A stretch of DNA of 64,000 bases from an uncultured beta proteobacterium (lineage in GTDB: Bacteria > Pseudomonadota > Gammaproteobacteria > Burkholderiales > SG8-41). Position numbers and translations under genes: made by a program. The DNA lies in NCBI GenBank assembly GCA_902825845.1, contig CADECM010000012.1, positions 1-64,000 of the forward strand, read 5' to 3'. Below, in pieces: positions 1 to 7,904 of the stretch (its first letter is position 1; each line of letters starts with the position of its first letter). Below the pieces are notes generated by a model. That model was not told where the DNA came from, made no database searches, and was given only the letters and a program-made list of their open reading frames with translations.

Positions 1-29
1 GGAGCGCGCGAGCGGCGCGTCACGCGAGG

Positions 30-35
30 TATAAT
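30..35 (+). promoter_or_regulatory. -10-like hexamer upstream of the TcuA-like gene
   Basis: A perfect TATAAT stands in very GC-rich sequence about 80 nt before the first start codon. No convincing -35 box is visible because the window begins just upstream. It is the only promoter-like signal before the first gene. Confidence 0.4.
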
Positions 36-89
36 TCGGGCACCGCGCAGCAACGCGAGCGCGTCTGCACCTCCTCCCGTAATTCATTG

Positions 90-107
90 TAACTATTTGT
101 TTTTAAA
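90..107 (+). repeat. AT-rich junction motif, copy 1
   Basis: Reads TAACTATTTGTTTTTAAA and ends at the AAAGGA ribosome binding site of the first gene. It is one of eleven related 18-mers in this window (consensus TAAGTWWTTGWTTTTAWW). Confidence 0.6.
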
Positions 108-116
108 GGATATTTT

Positions 117-1634
117 ATGAGTCTCCCGGATTTCGGCAATCCCGATGTGATCGTCGTCGGCGCGGGTAACGCGGCCGCTTGCGCGGCACTGGCCGCGCGC
201 GAACAAGGGGCGAGCGTGATCATGCTTGAAGCGGCCCCGCAGGATGATTGCGGCGGCAACAGCCGCTACACCGGCGGCCTGATGCGCGTGGTGTTCAACG
301 ATGTCAATGAACTGGCCGAGATCATTCCGGAACTCACCGAAGAAGAAAAGAAGACCCACGACTACGGTTCCTATACCGAAGAGGCGTACTTCGACGACAT
401 GGCGCGTATCACGCAGGAACAGACCGATCCCGATCTGTGCGAAATCCTGATCCGCCGCAGCTACGACACCGTGGTGTGGCTGCGCAAGAAGGGCGTGAAG
501 TTTCAGGCGAGCTACGGTCGCCAGTCGTACAAGGTCGACAACGGCGCGCGCTACAAATTCTGGGGTGGTCTCGCGGCCGAAACCTGGGGCGGCGGCGAAG
601 GCCTGGTGCAGAATGAACACAAGGCATGCGAGCGCGAAGGCATCAAAATTTTCTACGAAACGCCGGCGATTGCGCTGATCACCGACAGCGACAACAATGT
701 CCTCGGCGTGCGCGCGCGCCACAAAGGCAAGACCGTGGAAATCCGCGGCAAGTCGGTGGTGCTCGCCTGCGGCGGCTTTGAGTCCAGCGCCGCCATGCGC
801 GCGCAATATCTCGGCCCGGGCTGGGACCTCGCGCATGTGCGCGGCACCCGCTACAACACCGGCCTCGGCATCAAGATGGCGCTCGACATCGGCGCCATGC
901 CGTATGGCCACTGGTCGGGCTGCCACGCCGTGGGCTGGGACCGCAACTCGCCGCCGTTTGGCGACCTCGCGGTGGGCGACCAGTTCCAGAAGCACAGCTA
1001 CCCTTGGGGCATCATGATCAACGCCGACGGCAAGCGCTTTGTCGACGAAGGCGCAGACTTCCGCAACTACACCTACGCCAAATACGGCAAGGTCATTCTC
1101 AACCAGCCCGGCATGTTCGCGTGGCAGGTGTTCGACAAGAAAATCATTCCCAACCTGCGAGACGAGTACCGCATCAAGCGCGTCACCAAGGTGCGTGCCG
1201 ACACGCTGGAAGAGCTGTGCCAGAAAATGGATGGCGTCAACGCCGAAGCGGCACTGCGCGAAATCAAGGAATACAACAAGGCCGTCAAACACGACAAAGA
1301 GTTCAACATGGCCATCAAGGACGGCCGCCGCACCGAAGGCCTCGCCATCAACAAGACCAACTGGGCGAACACCGTCGATGAAGCGCCGTTCGAAGCCTAT
1401 GCCGTGACCTGCGGCGTGACCTTCAGCTTCGGCGGCCTGAGGATCAGCACCGACCCGGCAAACGAAGGCCAGGTGCTCGATACCGGCAACCAGCCGATCC
1501 ACGGCCTCTACGCCGCGGGCGAACTGGTGGGCGGCATTTTCTACCACAACTATCCTGGCGGCACCGGACTCACCTCCGGCTCGGTGTTTGGCCGGCTGTC
1601 GGGCGCCTCGGCCGGCAAAGCGGCGAAGGGGTAG
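117..1634 (+). CDS. tcuA: FAD-dependent tricarballylate dehydrogenase-like flavoprotein (TcuA family)
   Basis: This 505-residue protein belongs to the succinate dehydrogenase/fumarate reductase flavoprotein superfamily. An N-terminal FAD Rossmann motif (VVGAGNAAAC, residues about 13-22) and a C-terminal FAD-contacting segment rich in glycine (YPGGTGLTSG, near residue 480) are visible. TcuA oxidises tricarballylate to cis-aconitate and normally passes electrons to the iron-sulfur membrane protein TcuB, but no tcuB lies next to it. The length matches the family. The ATG follows AAAGGA with 6 nt spacing. A terminator follows, so it is probably monocistronic. The substrate is inferred from family resemblance only; related 3-ketosteroid or fumarate reductase-like enzymes cannot be excluded. 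Confidence 0.8.
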   Translation: MSLPDFGNPDVIVVGAGNAAACAALAAREQGASVIMLEAAPQDDCGGNSRYTGGLMRVVFNDVNELAEIIPELTEEEKKTHDYGSYTEEAYFDDMARITQEQTDPDLCEILIRRSYDTVVWLRKKGVKFQASYGRQSYKVDNGARYKFWGGLAAETWGGGEGLVQNEHKACEREGIKIFYETPAIALITDSDNNVLGVRARHKGKTVEIRGKSVVLACGGFESSAAMRAQYLGPGWDLAHVRGTRYNTGLGIKMALDIGAMPYGHWSGCHAVGWDRNSPPFGDLAVGDQFQKHSYPWGIMINADGKRFVDEGADFRNYTYAKYGKVILNQPGMFAWQVFDKKIIPNLRDEYRIKRVTKVRADTLEELCQKMDGVNAEAALREIKEYNKAVKHDKEFNMAIKDGRRTEGLAINKTNWANTVDEAPFEAYAVTCGVTFSFGGLRISTDPANEGQVLDTGNQPIHGLYAAGELVGGIFYHNYPGGTGLTSGSVFGRLSGASAGKAAKG

Positions 1635-1654
1635 TCCCCAGGCACCAATCGCAC

Positions 1655-1680
1655 AAAAGCGGGCTGCGGCCCGCTTTTTG
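1655..1680 (+). terminator. Rho-independent terminator after the TcuA-like gene
   Basis: A 7-bp GC stem (AGCGGGC/GCCCGCT, loop TGCG) is extended by three A-T pairs and followed by a run of five T. It begins 21 nt after the stop codon. Confidence 0.85.
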
Positions 1681-1706
1681 TTTGCTGTTCACTGAAAGGA
1701 CGAATC

Positions 1707-2168
1707 ATGGAAGTCAAATCCACCCTCAAAGTCGTCAACATCCGTGACATCAACGGCGGCGAAGGCGTGATCCCCGAGCAAAGCATGCGCCGGCTCATCG
1801 GCTGTCCGGAGATCCCCACCGACCGCCTGCGCGTGGGTCACGCCACCTACACGCCGGGATCCATCGAGGAACTGCACTGGCATCCGATCGAGGCGTTTTA
1901 TTACATCGTGTCAGGCCACGCCGTCGTGCGCGACATCGAGGGCAGGGAATATGAGGTGAGCGCCGGGTCGTTCCTGTATTGCCCGCCCGGCATCGCCGGC
2001 GCACACGAATGGGAAGTGAAGGAGTCGCTGGAACTGCTGGCGATCCGCGGCTCGACCGAATCGAACAAGAAGCTGCAGTTCACCGTCGACAAAAAGACCA
2101 AGCGCTCGTATATTGACCTGGAAGAACTCGCCAAACGGGACGCGATCAGCTTTTCATCTCACTACTAG
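1707..2168 (+). CDS. Cupin-domain protein
   Basis: A single-domain cupin of 153 residues. Cupin motif 1 is complete, with metal ligands H57, H59 and E62 and the closing glycine G70. Motif 2 (G87 to H100, with the turn CPPGIAGAH) supplies the fourth ligand. It is probably a small metal-dependent enzyme or a binding protein; the sequence does not reveal a substrate. The ATG is preceded by GAAAGGA at good spacing. It is followed 9 nt later by an SDR gene, so the two probably form an operon for the catabolism of an organic acid or aromatic compound. Confidence 0.85.
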   Translation: MEVKSTLKVVNIRDINGGEGVIPEQSMRRLIGCPEIPTDRLRVGHATYTPGSIEELHWHPIEAFYYIVSGHAVVRDIEGREYEVSAGSFLYCPPGIAGAHEWEVKESLELLAIRGSTESNKKLQFTVDKKTKRSYIDLEELAKRDAISFSSHY

Positions 2169-2177
2169 GAGACTGCC

Positions 2178-3029
2178 ATGGGCAAACTGGACGGACGTGT
2201 CGCCATCGTAACCGGCGCGAGCCGCGGCATCGGCGAGGAAATCGCCAAGCTGTTTGCGGCTGAAGGCGCCAAAATCGTTTGTGCCGCGCGCACGCTGAAC
2301 GAAGGCGATCATCGCATGTTGTCCGGTTCGCTGGCCGGTACGGTAAAGCAGATCAAGGACGCCGGTGGACAGGCAATTGCCGTCGCGGTCGATGTTTCCA
2401 ACGAAGCCGACTGCCAGAAGCTGGTGAGCGCAGCCGCGGATGCGTTCGGCACCGCAGACATACTGGTCAACGATGCCGCACTCACCTATTACAAGCCCAT
2501 CATCGATTACAACGTGAAGAACTGGGTGCGCGCCTTCGCCGTCAACGTGCACGGGCCGTTCATGATGTCGCAACTGGTGCTGCCGGGCATGATCCAGATG
2601 AAGCGCGGCGCCATCGTCAACATTTCATCGGGGTCTGCCATCGGTCCCGGGCGCGCGCCGTTCAAGGATGCGCGTCCCGTCAATGGCGGCACCATGTATG
2701 GTTCCACCAAGGCGGCGCTGGAGCGCTTCACGCAGGGCCTGGCACAGGAGGTGCACGAGCATAATATCGCGGTCACCGCGTTGTCGCCGTCGCAGGTGGT
2801 GGCGACACCGGGGACGATTTACCACAAGATCGCCAGGGGCATGGATGATCCGAATGCCGAGCCGCCGTCCTACATGGCGCGCGCGGCACTGCTGCTGGCG
2901 AGCGAGCCGGCGGAAATAGTCAATGGCCGTGTCACCTACAGCCAGCAGCTATTGAGCGAATACGGCCTGCTGGACAAGCCAACCGGCCGCGGCGTCGTCA
3001 CCAAGGGCTCTGGCTACTCGCAGATCTGA
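2178..3029 (+). CDS. Short-chain dehydrogenase/reductase
   Basis: A classical SDR of 283 residues. The nucleotide-binding motif TGASRGIG is at residues 12-19, NDAA (at about 98-101) stands where most relatives have NNAG, and the catalytic Tyr/Lys are in YGSTK (Y174, K178) with serines at 150-153. Between the serine and the tyrosine there is an insertion of about eight residues compared with most SDRs, probably a substrate lid. It follows the cupin gene by 9 nt with its own GGAGA ribosome binding site. NAD(P)-dependent oxidoreduction of a hydroxy or keto group is expected; the substrate is unknown. Confidence 0.9.
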   Translation: MGKLDGRVAIVTGASRGIGEEIAKLFAAEGAKIVCAARTLNEGDHRMLSGSLAGTVKQIKDAGGQAIAVAVDVSNEADCQKLVSAAADAFGTADILVNDAALTYYKPIIDYNVKNWVRAFAVNVHGPFMMSQLVLPGMIQMKRGAIVNISSGSAIGPGRAPFKDARPVNGGTMYGSTKAALERFTQGLAQEVHEHNIAVTALSPSQVVATPGTIYHKIARGMDDPNAEPPSYMARAALLLASEPAEIVNGRVTYSQQLLSEYGLLDKPTGRGVVTKGSGYSQI

Positions 3030-3052
3030 GCAAACGCCCGGCGTGCAGGCGG

Positions 3053-3091
3053 AAAAAAACGCGCGGCCATGCGGAGGGGTGGCCGCGCGTT
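3053..3091 (-). terminator. Rho-independent terminator of the amidohydrolase gene
   Basis: A perfect 11-bp stem (AACGCGCGGCC/GGCCGCGCGTT) is followed on the minus strand by seven T. It lies 17 nt beyond the stop codon of the leftward amidohydrolase gene and may also stop the converging SDR transcript. Confidence 0.85.
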
Positions 3092-3107
3092 ATTGGGTAC
3101 CCGCTGG

Positions 3108-4820
3108 CTACAAAATACCCGCGGCTGACGAACGCAACAGTTTTCCGGAAAGCGCTCCGGTGTGTTCGCCATGCTTGAACGTCACCTTGCCGCCGATGAT
3201 GGTGGCGGAGATGCCTTTGGACTTCTGCTTGAGCCGCCGCGCGCCTGCCGGCAGGTCGTGCTCGATGGTCGGGATTTCCGGCGCGATGGTCGCGGGGTCG
3301 AACACGTTGATGTCCGCAATGCAGCCCTGGCGCAGCAGGCCGCGGTCGGTAAAGCCCCAGGCCATCGCCGGCGTGAGAGTAATCATTTTCACGCCCTCCT
3401 CCAGCGAAAACGCCTGCTTTTCGCGCACCCAGTAGGCGAGCAGGTGGGTGTGAATCGACGAGTCCATGATCAGGCTGACGTGCGCACCGGAATCCGAAAA
3501 CGTCATCACCGTGCGCGGATGGCGCAAGGCGGCCAGCGCTTCGGCGTCATTTTTGGGCACGGTCGCCACATCAAACTGCATGAACAACTGGTTGAAGTTG
3601 GACTCCAGCGCCAGGTCCATCATCACCTCCACCGGGTCGACGTTGCGTTGGGCCGCGAGCTCCGCCACGGTGGGATTGCGCGACACCGCGCTGTACATCA
3701 CATACATGTTTTCGTAGTTGGGCTTGCGCGGCTCGCCGCCGCCCGTGCGATACACGCCGCTCTTGGTCGCGGCCACCAGTTTCTTGCGTTGTTCGGGATC
3801 GCTGAAGATCTTGCGTTGTTCGGCTTCCGGCAACGCGCGCACGCGCGCCCATTCGGCAAAGTCGTCGAACTGCAGGCGCCCCTTGAACGACAATACGTGG
3901 GAAATGCCGCGGGTGTGCGTCTGGCCAAACATGCGTCCGCCCGCCTCGGCCGTACTGTCCAGCAGTGCCAGCGCATCGGCCGTGCCCGGGCTCCCGGCCG
4001 GAATGCCAAAGGTGATCGGCACGCCGCTTTTCACCGCCAGTTCGCGCAGCCGGTCATTGACCGCCTTGCGCACCGCCGGATCCGCGGAGCGGGCTTCGCG
4101 TTCGCGTGAATATTCGAAGATGCCGCGCCCGGTCTTGCCCATCAGACATACCAGTTGCGAAAGTTCCTCCCACGAAGCGTGGTTGGAAGCAACCGGGCGG
4201 TTATCCGGCTCCGGCAGTTTGTGCCCGGTCGAACGGGAACTGGTGAAGCCGATGGCGCCGGCGTCCAGCGCATCGAGCAGCTTGTGTTCCATGACGCCAA
4301 GATCATCGGCGGTGGCCTGCTGCTCGAACGCGCGCGCACCCATGACGTGCGTGCGCAGCGCGGAATGCCCGATCTGGGCAGCATAATTGATTGCCTTCGG
4401 CTGCTTGTCGACGGCATCCATGTATTCTCGGAACGAGGTCCACTCCCAGCGGATTGCCGCATCCATAGCATCCGCGGAAATATCCTCCGCGCGCGCGATG
4501 TTGCTGATGATCATGTCACGCTGGTCGACAGAACCCGGCGCCAGAGTGAAGCCGCAGTTGCCCATCACCACCGTGGTCACGCCGTGCCAGCAGGAACAAC
4601 TGCCAAGCGGATCCCAGAACACCTGGGCATCCATATGCGTGTGGCCGTCGATGAAGCCCGGCGTTACCACCTGGCCGGTGGCATCGATTTCTTCCTTGCC
4701 ACGTTCGGCGATGCGCCCGATCGCCGCGATTCGATTGCCATTGATGCCAACGTCCGCCCTGTATTTCGGCAGTCCTGTGCCATCGACTACCGTACCGTTA
4801 CGAATCACGAGATCGTACAT
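3108..4820 (-). CDS. N-acyl-D-amino-acid deacylase family amidohydrolase
   Basis: An amidohydrolase-superfamily enzyme of 570 residues. It has the short N-terminal beta domain, the metal motif GHTHMD (H60, H62) and the GNCG loop near residue 88, which is typical of D-aminoacylases and dihydropyrimidinase relatives. The conserved C-terminal aspartate sits in FSDSGAH. It probably hydrolyses an N-acyl-D-amino acid or a similar amide in the cytoplasm. The start is set at the ATG after AGGAGTGAG; an in-frame extension to 4883 has no ribosome binding site and is not homologous. It is monocistronic, with its own terminator. Confidence 0.88.
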   Translation of the reverse strand: MYDLVIRNGTVVDGTGLPKYRADVGINGNRIAAIGRIAERGKEEIDATGQVVTPGFIDGHTHMDAQVFWDPLGSCSCWHGVTTVVMGNCGFTLAPGSVDQRDMIISNIARAEDISADAMDAAIRWEWTSFREYMDAVDKQPKAINYAAQIGHSALRTHVMGARAFEQQATADDLGVMEHKLLDALDAGAIGFTSSRSTGHKLPEPDNRPVASNHASWEELSQLVCLMGKTGRGIFEYSREREARSADPAVRKAVNDRLRELAVKSGVPITFGIPAGSPGTADALALLDSTAEAGGRMFGQTHTRGISHVLSFKGRLQFDDFAEWARVRALPEAEQRKIFSDPEQRKKLVAATKSGVYRTGGGEPRKPNYENMYVMYSAVSRNPTVAELAAQRNVDPVEVMMDLALESNFNQLFMQFDVATVPKNDAEALAALRHPRTVMTFSDSGAHVSLIMDSSIHTHLLAYWVREKQAFSLEEGVKMITLTPAMAWGFTDRGLLRQGCIADINVFDPATIAPEIPTIEHDLPAGARRLKQKSKGISATIIGGKVTFKHGEHTGALSGKLLRSSAAGIL

Positions 4821-5178
4821 ATGGCTCACTCCTGTTTTTGACTGTGGTTGACCGTGGTAGCAATGCGCATTGCGGAAAATCAATTCCCGGACTGGTACTG
4901 TGCGCTATGCCCGCCTGAACAAGCCCGGGTAGCATACGACACCGTCCCGCCATCGACAATCGTAAGCGCGTGCCCTTGGTAAAACGCACATAATTGCCTG
5001 CCGCAAGTCGCTGGACGCGGCGCGGTTGCGATACGTTAAGTTCACTATTTGGCCACGATAAGCGGGCATAAAGATTGTGCGTCGCCAGGTGCGCAATTGG
5101 TCCCATTAAGCGACCTGTTGTAGTATCGATGGGTGGCGCGCATGTAGCGTGCCCCGGTTTCAAATTCAGGTACGGATA

Positions 5179-5352
5179 ATGAAGACATTGTGTGATGGCA
5201 GTCGCCGCCCGGTCCGAGGCCAGCGGCATCAACTCAAAATTTTGCCCTCCAGGCACTCCAAAGCAACCTGTCCCGTGTGCAAGCGGCAGTTGATCGTAGT
5301 ACGTGTGATGGGCATTCTGGAATTTCCGCGTCATCTGGCCAGCGAGAAATAA
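5179..5352 (+). CDS. Possible small zinc-ribbon-like protein
   Basis: An ORF of 57 codons. Its second half contains CPVC followed 17 residues later by RH, a spacing seen in small bacterial zinc-ribbon proteins. The N-terminal half is basic and without recognisable features. An AGG lies 8 nt before the ATG (an in-frame ATG at 5149 also exists), and a 6-bp hairpin (5354-5371) directly follows the stop. I do not recognise a named family. It could be a chance ORF. Confidence 0.35.
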   Translation: MKTLCDGSRRPVRGQRHQLKILPSRHSKATCPVCKRQLIVVRVMGILEFPRHLASEK

Positions 5353-5527
5353 CCGCCGGGCTGGACCGGCGTTGCGCTCGTAAGCGTCGGTAGCCTCAAC
5401 GGCGTGGGAATACCCTCCGGGTGTGTGAGAATCACCGCGGCCATCAAGCCATTTGCGGACATCGGAGTGACACAGGCAATGCCTCGGCGCAGCATCGCGA
5501 CGGATTTCGCCTGTTACCACCTTCCGC

Positions 5528-5533
5528 TACAAT
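5528..5533 (+). promoter_or_regulatory. -10-like hexamer upstream of the YheT-family gene
   Basis: TACAAT lies 28 nt before the chosen ATG. No strong -35 box is visible. Confidence 0.3.
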
Positions 5534-5561
5534 CGTCGGTGGTTACGCAACCCGCATCACG

Positions 5562-6626
5562 ATGCCTGACACAGAAATCGCCGTTGACTTGCCACCGTAT
5601 CAGGCGCCGCGCTGGCTGCGCGGCGGACATGCGCAAACCATCCACGCCGCGACCTGGGCGCCGCGCCCGCCGGTCAACTACTGGCGCGAACGCTGGGATA
5701 CGCCGGATTACGATTTTATCGACCTCGACTGGGTCGACAATCCGGCACGCGAATTAAAGCTCGACCAGTCCGACGACACGCCCTTGATCGTCCTGTTCCA
5801 CGGACTGGAAGGCAGTTCCAACAGCCATTACGCGCGTGCATTCATGCACGCCGTCGATACCCACGGCGGTCGCGGCGTGGTGGTGCACTTTCGCGGCTGC
5901 AGCGGCGAACTGAACCGGCTGCCGCGCGCCTATCACTCCGGCGATACCGCCGAAATCGACTGGATACTGCGCCGCTTTCGCGCCACGCGCAGCAGTCCGA
6001 TCTTTGTCGCGGGAGTGTCGATTGGCGGCAACGTGCTACTCAAATGGCTGGGCGAACAGGGCAAGGCGGCACGCGAGATCGTTACACGCGCGGCCGCCAT
6101 ATCCGTGCCATTTGACCTCGCCGCCACCAGCGACACGCTGGCGCGGGGCTTTAACCGGGTCTACACGCGCCACTTTCTGAACTCGCTGAAAGCCAAGACA
6201 TTACTGAAGCTGAAACGATATCAGGCGCTGTGCGACCCGCAGCGTATGCGCGCCGCACGTACACTGCGCGAATTCGACGATGTCGTCACCGCGCCGCTGC
6301 ACGGCTTTAACGGGGTGGACGACTATTACACGCGCGCCAGTTGCAAACCTTACCTCGCGCACATCGCCGTGCCCACATTGCTGGTCAGTGCGCGCAACGA
6401 CCCGTTCCTGCCGCAGCAATTCCTGCCCAAACCCGAGGAAATGTCGACGCAGGTGCAACTTGAACTGCCCGACACCGGCGGACATGTCGGCTTTGTCAGC
6501 GGGCGCTTTCCGGGTAACATCGAATGGCTCACCCAACGGGTTTTATATTTTTTTGCCGACGCTTTGCGCGAGTCTCGGGACGCGCCACAAGAAACACCCG
6601 GATCAGCAGCGGCAGATCAATCTTAA
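5562..6626 (+). CDS. YheT-family alpha/beta hydrolase
   Basis: A 354-residue hydrolase. Family hallmarks are the N-terminal segment with RGGHAQT, the oxyanion region HGLEGSS near residue 80, RGCSG, the nucleophile elbow GVSIGGN near residue 150, and the C-terminal acid and histidine region (ARNDPF, GGHVGF). Members are predicted esterases or hydrolases of unclear substrate. The start is at the family-typical N-terminus; the ORF stays open upstream to 5421, but that part shows no homology-like features. Its TAA stop is formed by the first bases of an AT-rich junction motif. Confidence 0.88.
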   Translation: MPDTEIAVDLPPYQAPRWLRGGHAQTIHAATWAPRPPVNYWRERWDTPDYDFIDLDWVDNPARELKLDQSDDTPLIVLFHGLEGSSNSHYARAFMHAVDTHGGRGVVVHFRGCSGELNRLPRAYHSGDTAEIDWILRRFRATRSSPIFVAGVSIGGNVLLKWLGEQGKAAREIVTRAAAISVPFDLAATSDTLARGFNRVYTRHFLNSLKAKTLLKLKRYQALCDPQRMRAARTLREFDDVVTAPLHGFNGVDDYYTRASCKPYLAHIAVPTLLVSARNDPFLPQQFLPKPEEMSTQVQLELPDTGGHVGFVSGRFPGNIEWLTQRVLYFFADALRESRDAPQETPGSAAADQS

Positions 6627-6644
6627 GTATATGTTTTTAAACAA
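6624..6644 (+). repeat. AT-rich junction motif, copy 2
   Basis: TAAGTATATGTTTTTAAACA; its first three bases are the stop codon of the YheT-family gene. It lies in the 63-bp gap before the acyl-CoA dehydrogenase pair. Confidence 0.5.
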
Positions 6645-6689
6645 TATTTTATTTTCCTGATTCCCACCCGAAGCATAAGGGAGGTTGCC

Positions 6690-7892
6690 GTGGAGCTACG
6701 TTACACGCCGGATGAAATTCAGTTTCGCGACGAAGTGCGGGCGTTTTTCCGCACGGCGCAACCCGCCCATATCCGCCGCAAGATGGAATTGGGCCAGCGC
6801 CTCGCCAAGGAAGACATCGTCGACTGGCAGCGCATCCTAAACGCCAAGGGCTGGGCGGTGCCGAGCTGGCCCGTCGAGTGGGGCGGCACCGGCTGGGGTC
6901 CGGTGAAAACTTACATCTTCAAGGAAGAAATGCAGTTGGCCCCCGCCCCCGACCCATTGGGCTTTAATGTGAGCATGGTGGGGCCGGTGCTGATCGCGTT
7001 TGGCAGCGAAGCGCAAAAAAAACACTTCCTGCCCAAGGTCGCCAATTGCGATTACTGGTTTTGCCAGGGCTTTTCCGAGCCGGGCGCGGGCTCCGACCTC
7101 GCCTCGCTGCGCACCGCGGCCAAGCGCGATGGCGACCACTACATCGTCAACGGCCAGAAAATCTGGACCTCGCGCGCGCAGCATGCCGACTGGATGTTCT
7201 GCCTGGTGCGTACCAAAACCGAGGGCAAGCCGCAAACCGGCATTTCCTATCTGCTGATCGACGTCAAGACGCCGGGCCTCACTATCCGCCCGATCTACAC
7301 CATCGACGGCGAGCATCACTTCAACGAAGTGTTCTTCGACAACGTCAAAGTACCCGCCGAAAATCTGGTGGGCGAGGAAAACAAGGGCTGGAGTTACGCC
7401 AAGTATCTGCTGGGGAACGAGCGTCTGGGTATTGCGCGCGTGGGCGCGTCAAAATATCGTTTGCAACGCGCCAAGCAACTCGCCGCTGGCGTTTACATCG
7501 GCGACATCCCGCTGTCTGAAACCGAGCGCTTCCGAGAAAAAGTCGCCGCGGTGGAAGTCGAGCTCAAAGCGCTGGAGATCACGCAAATGCGCGTGGTCGC
7601 CAATTCGGTACACCTGCCACCCGGCGCGCCCGATCCCACCTCGTCGATCCTCAAATTGAAGGGCACCGAGCTGCAGCAAGCCACCACCGAAATCCTGATG
7701 GAAGTGGCCGGCCCCGACGCGATGATCCGCGAGCAGGAACACCTGTGGGGCACCGCCACCGAGCCCTCGATCGGCCCAGAATGGACCACCACCGCCGCGG
7801 CGGATTATTTTTACACCCGCGCCTCGTCGATCTACGGCGGCTCCAACGAAATCCAGAAGAACGTCATCGCCAAACGCATCCTCGAACTGTAA
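6690..7892 (+). CDS. Acyl-CoA dehydrogenase, large subunit of a heteromeric (PimC-like) enzyme
   Basis: A 400-residue acyl-CoA dehydrogenase with all three domains; the FAD-contacting segments FSEPGAGSD (128-136) and IWTSRAQHAD are clear. The usual catalytic glutamate of YEGT is a glycine here (IYGGSNEIQ). E244 in GNERLG occupies the alternative position used by isovaleryl-CoA and steroid-type dehydrogenases, so it is the probable base. The arrangement resembles pimeloyl-CoA dehydrogenase PimC/PimD or steroid FadE pairs. It starts with GTG after AAGGGAGG and is followed 12 nt later by the small subunit. Confidence 0.9.
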   Translation: MELRYTPDEIQFRDEVRAFFRTAQPAHIRRKMELGQRLAKEDIVDWQRILNAKGWAVPSWPVEWGGTGWGPVKTYIFKEEMQLAPAPDPLGFNVSMVGPVLIAFGSEAQKKHFLPKVANCDYWFCQGFSEPGAGSDLASLRTAAKRDGDHYIVNGQKIWTSRAQHADWMFCLVRTKTEGKPQTGISYLLIDVKTPGLTIRPIYTIDGEHHFNEVFFDNVKVPAENLVGEENKGWSYAKYLLGNERLGIARVGASKYRLQRAKQLAAGVYIGDIPLSETERFREKVAAVEVELKALEITQMRVVANSVHLPPGAPDPTSSILKLKGTELQQATTEILMEVAGPDAMIREQEHLWGTATEPSIGPEWTTTAAADYFYTRASSIYGGSNEIQKNVIAKRILEL

Positions 7893-7904
7893 AGAGCCAC
7901 CGCC

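Larger units (their letters stand above)
4821..5561. other. 740-bp gene-poor interval
   Basis: No ORF here looks like a conserved full-length protein. A 240-codon minus ORF covers most of it but has a composition without domains or a plausible start. The only attractive candidate is the small CPVC ORF at 5179-5352. GC content is visibly lower than in the neighbours around 4980-5180, which fits decayed or regulatory DNA. Confidence 0.5.

Noticed and set aside
93-1547. Long minus-strand ORF of 484 codons
   Set aside because: Shadow of the TcuA-like gene: His/Ala/Val-rich composition typical of antisense frames in GC-rich DNA, with no domain and no start signal.
4798-5520. 240-codon minus ORF in the gene-poor gap
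   Set aside because: No recognisable domain, overlaps the amidohydrolase start, and has no ribosome binding site; composition does not look like a real protein.
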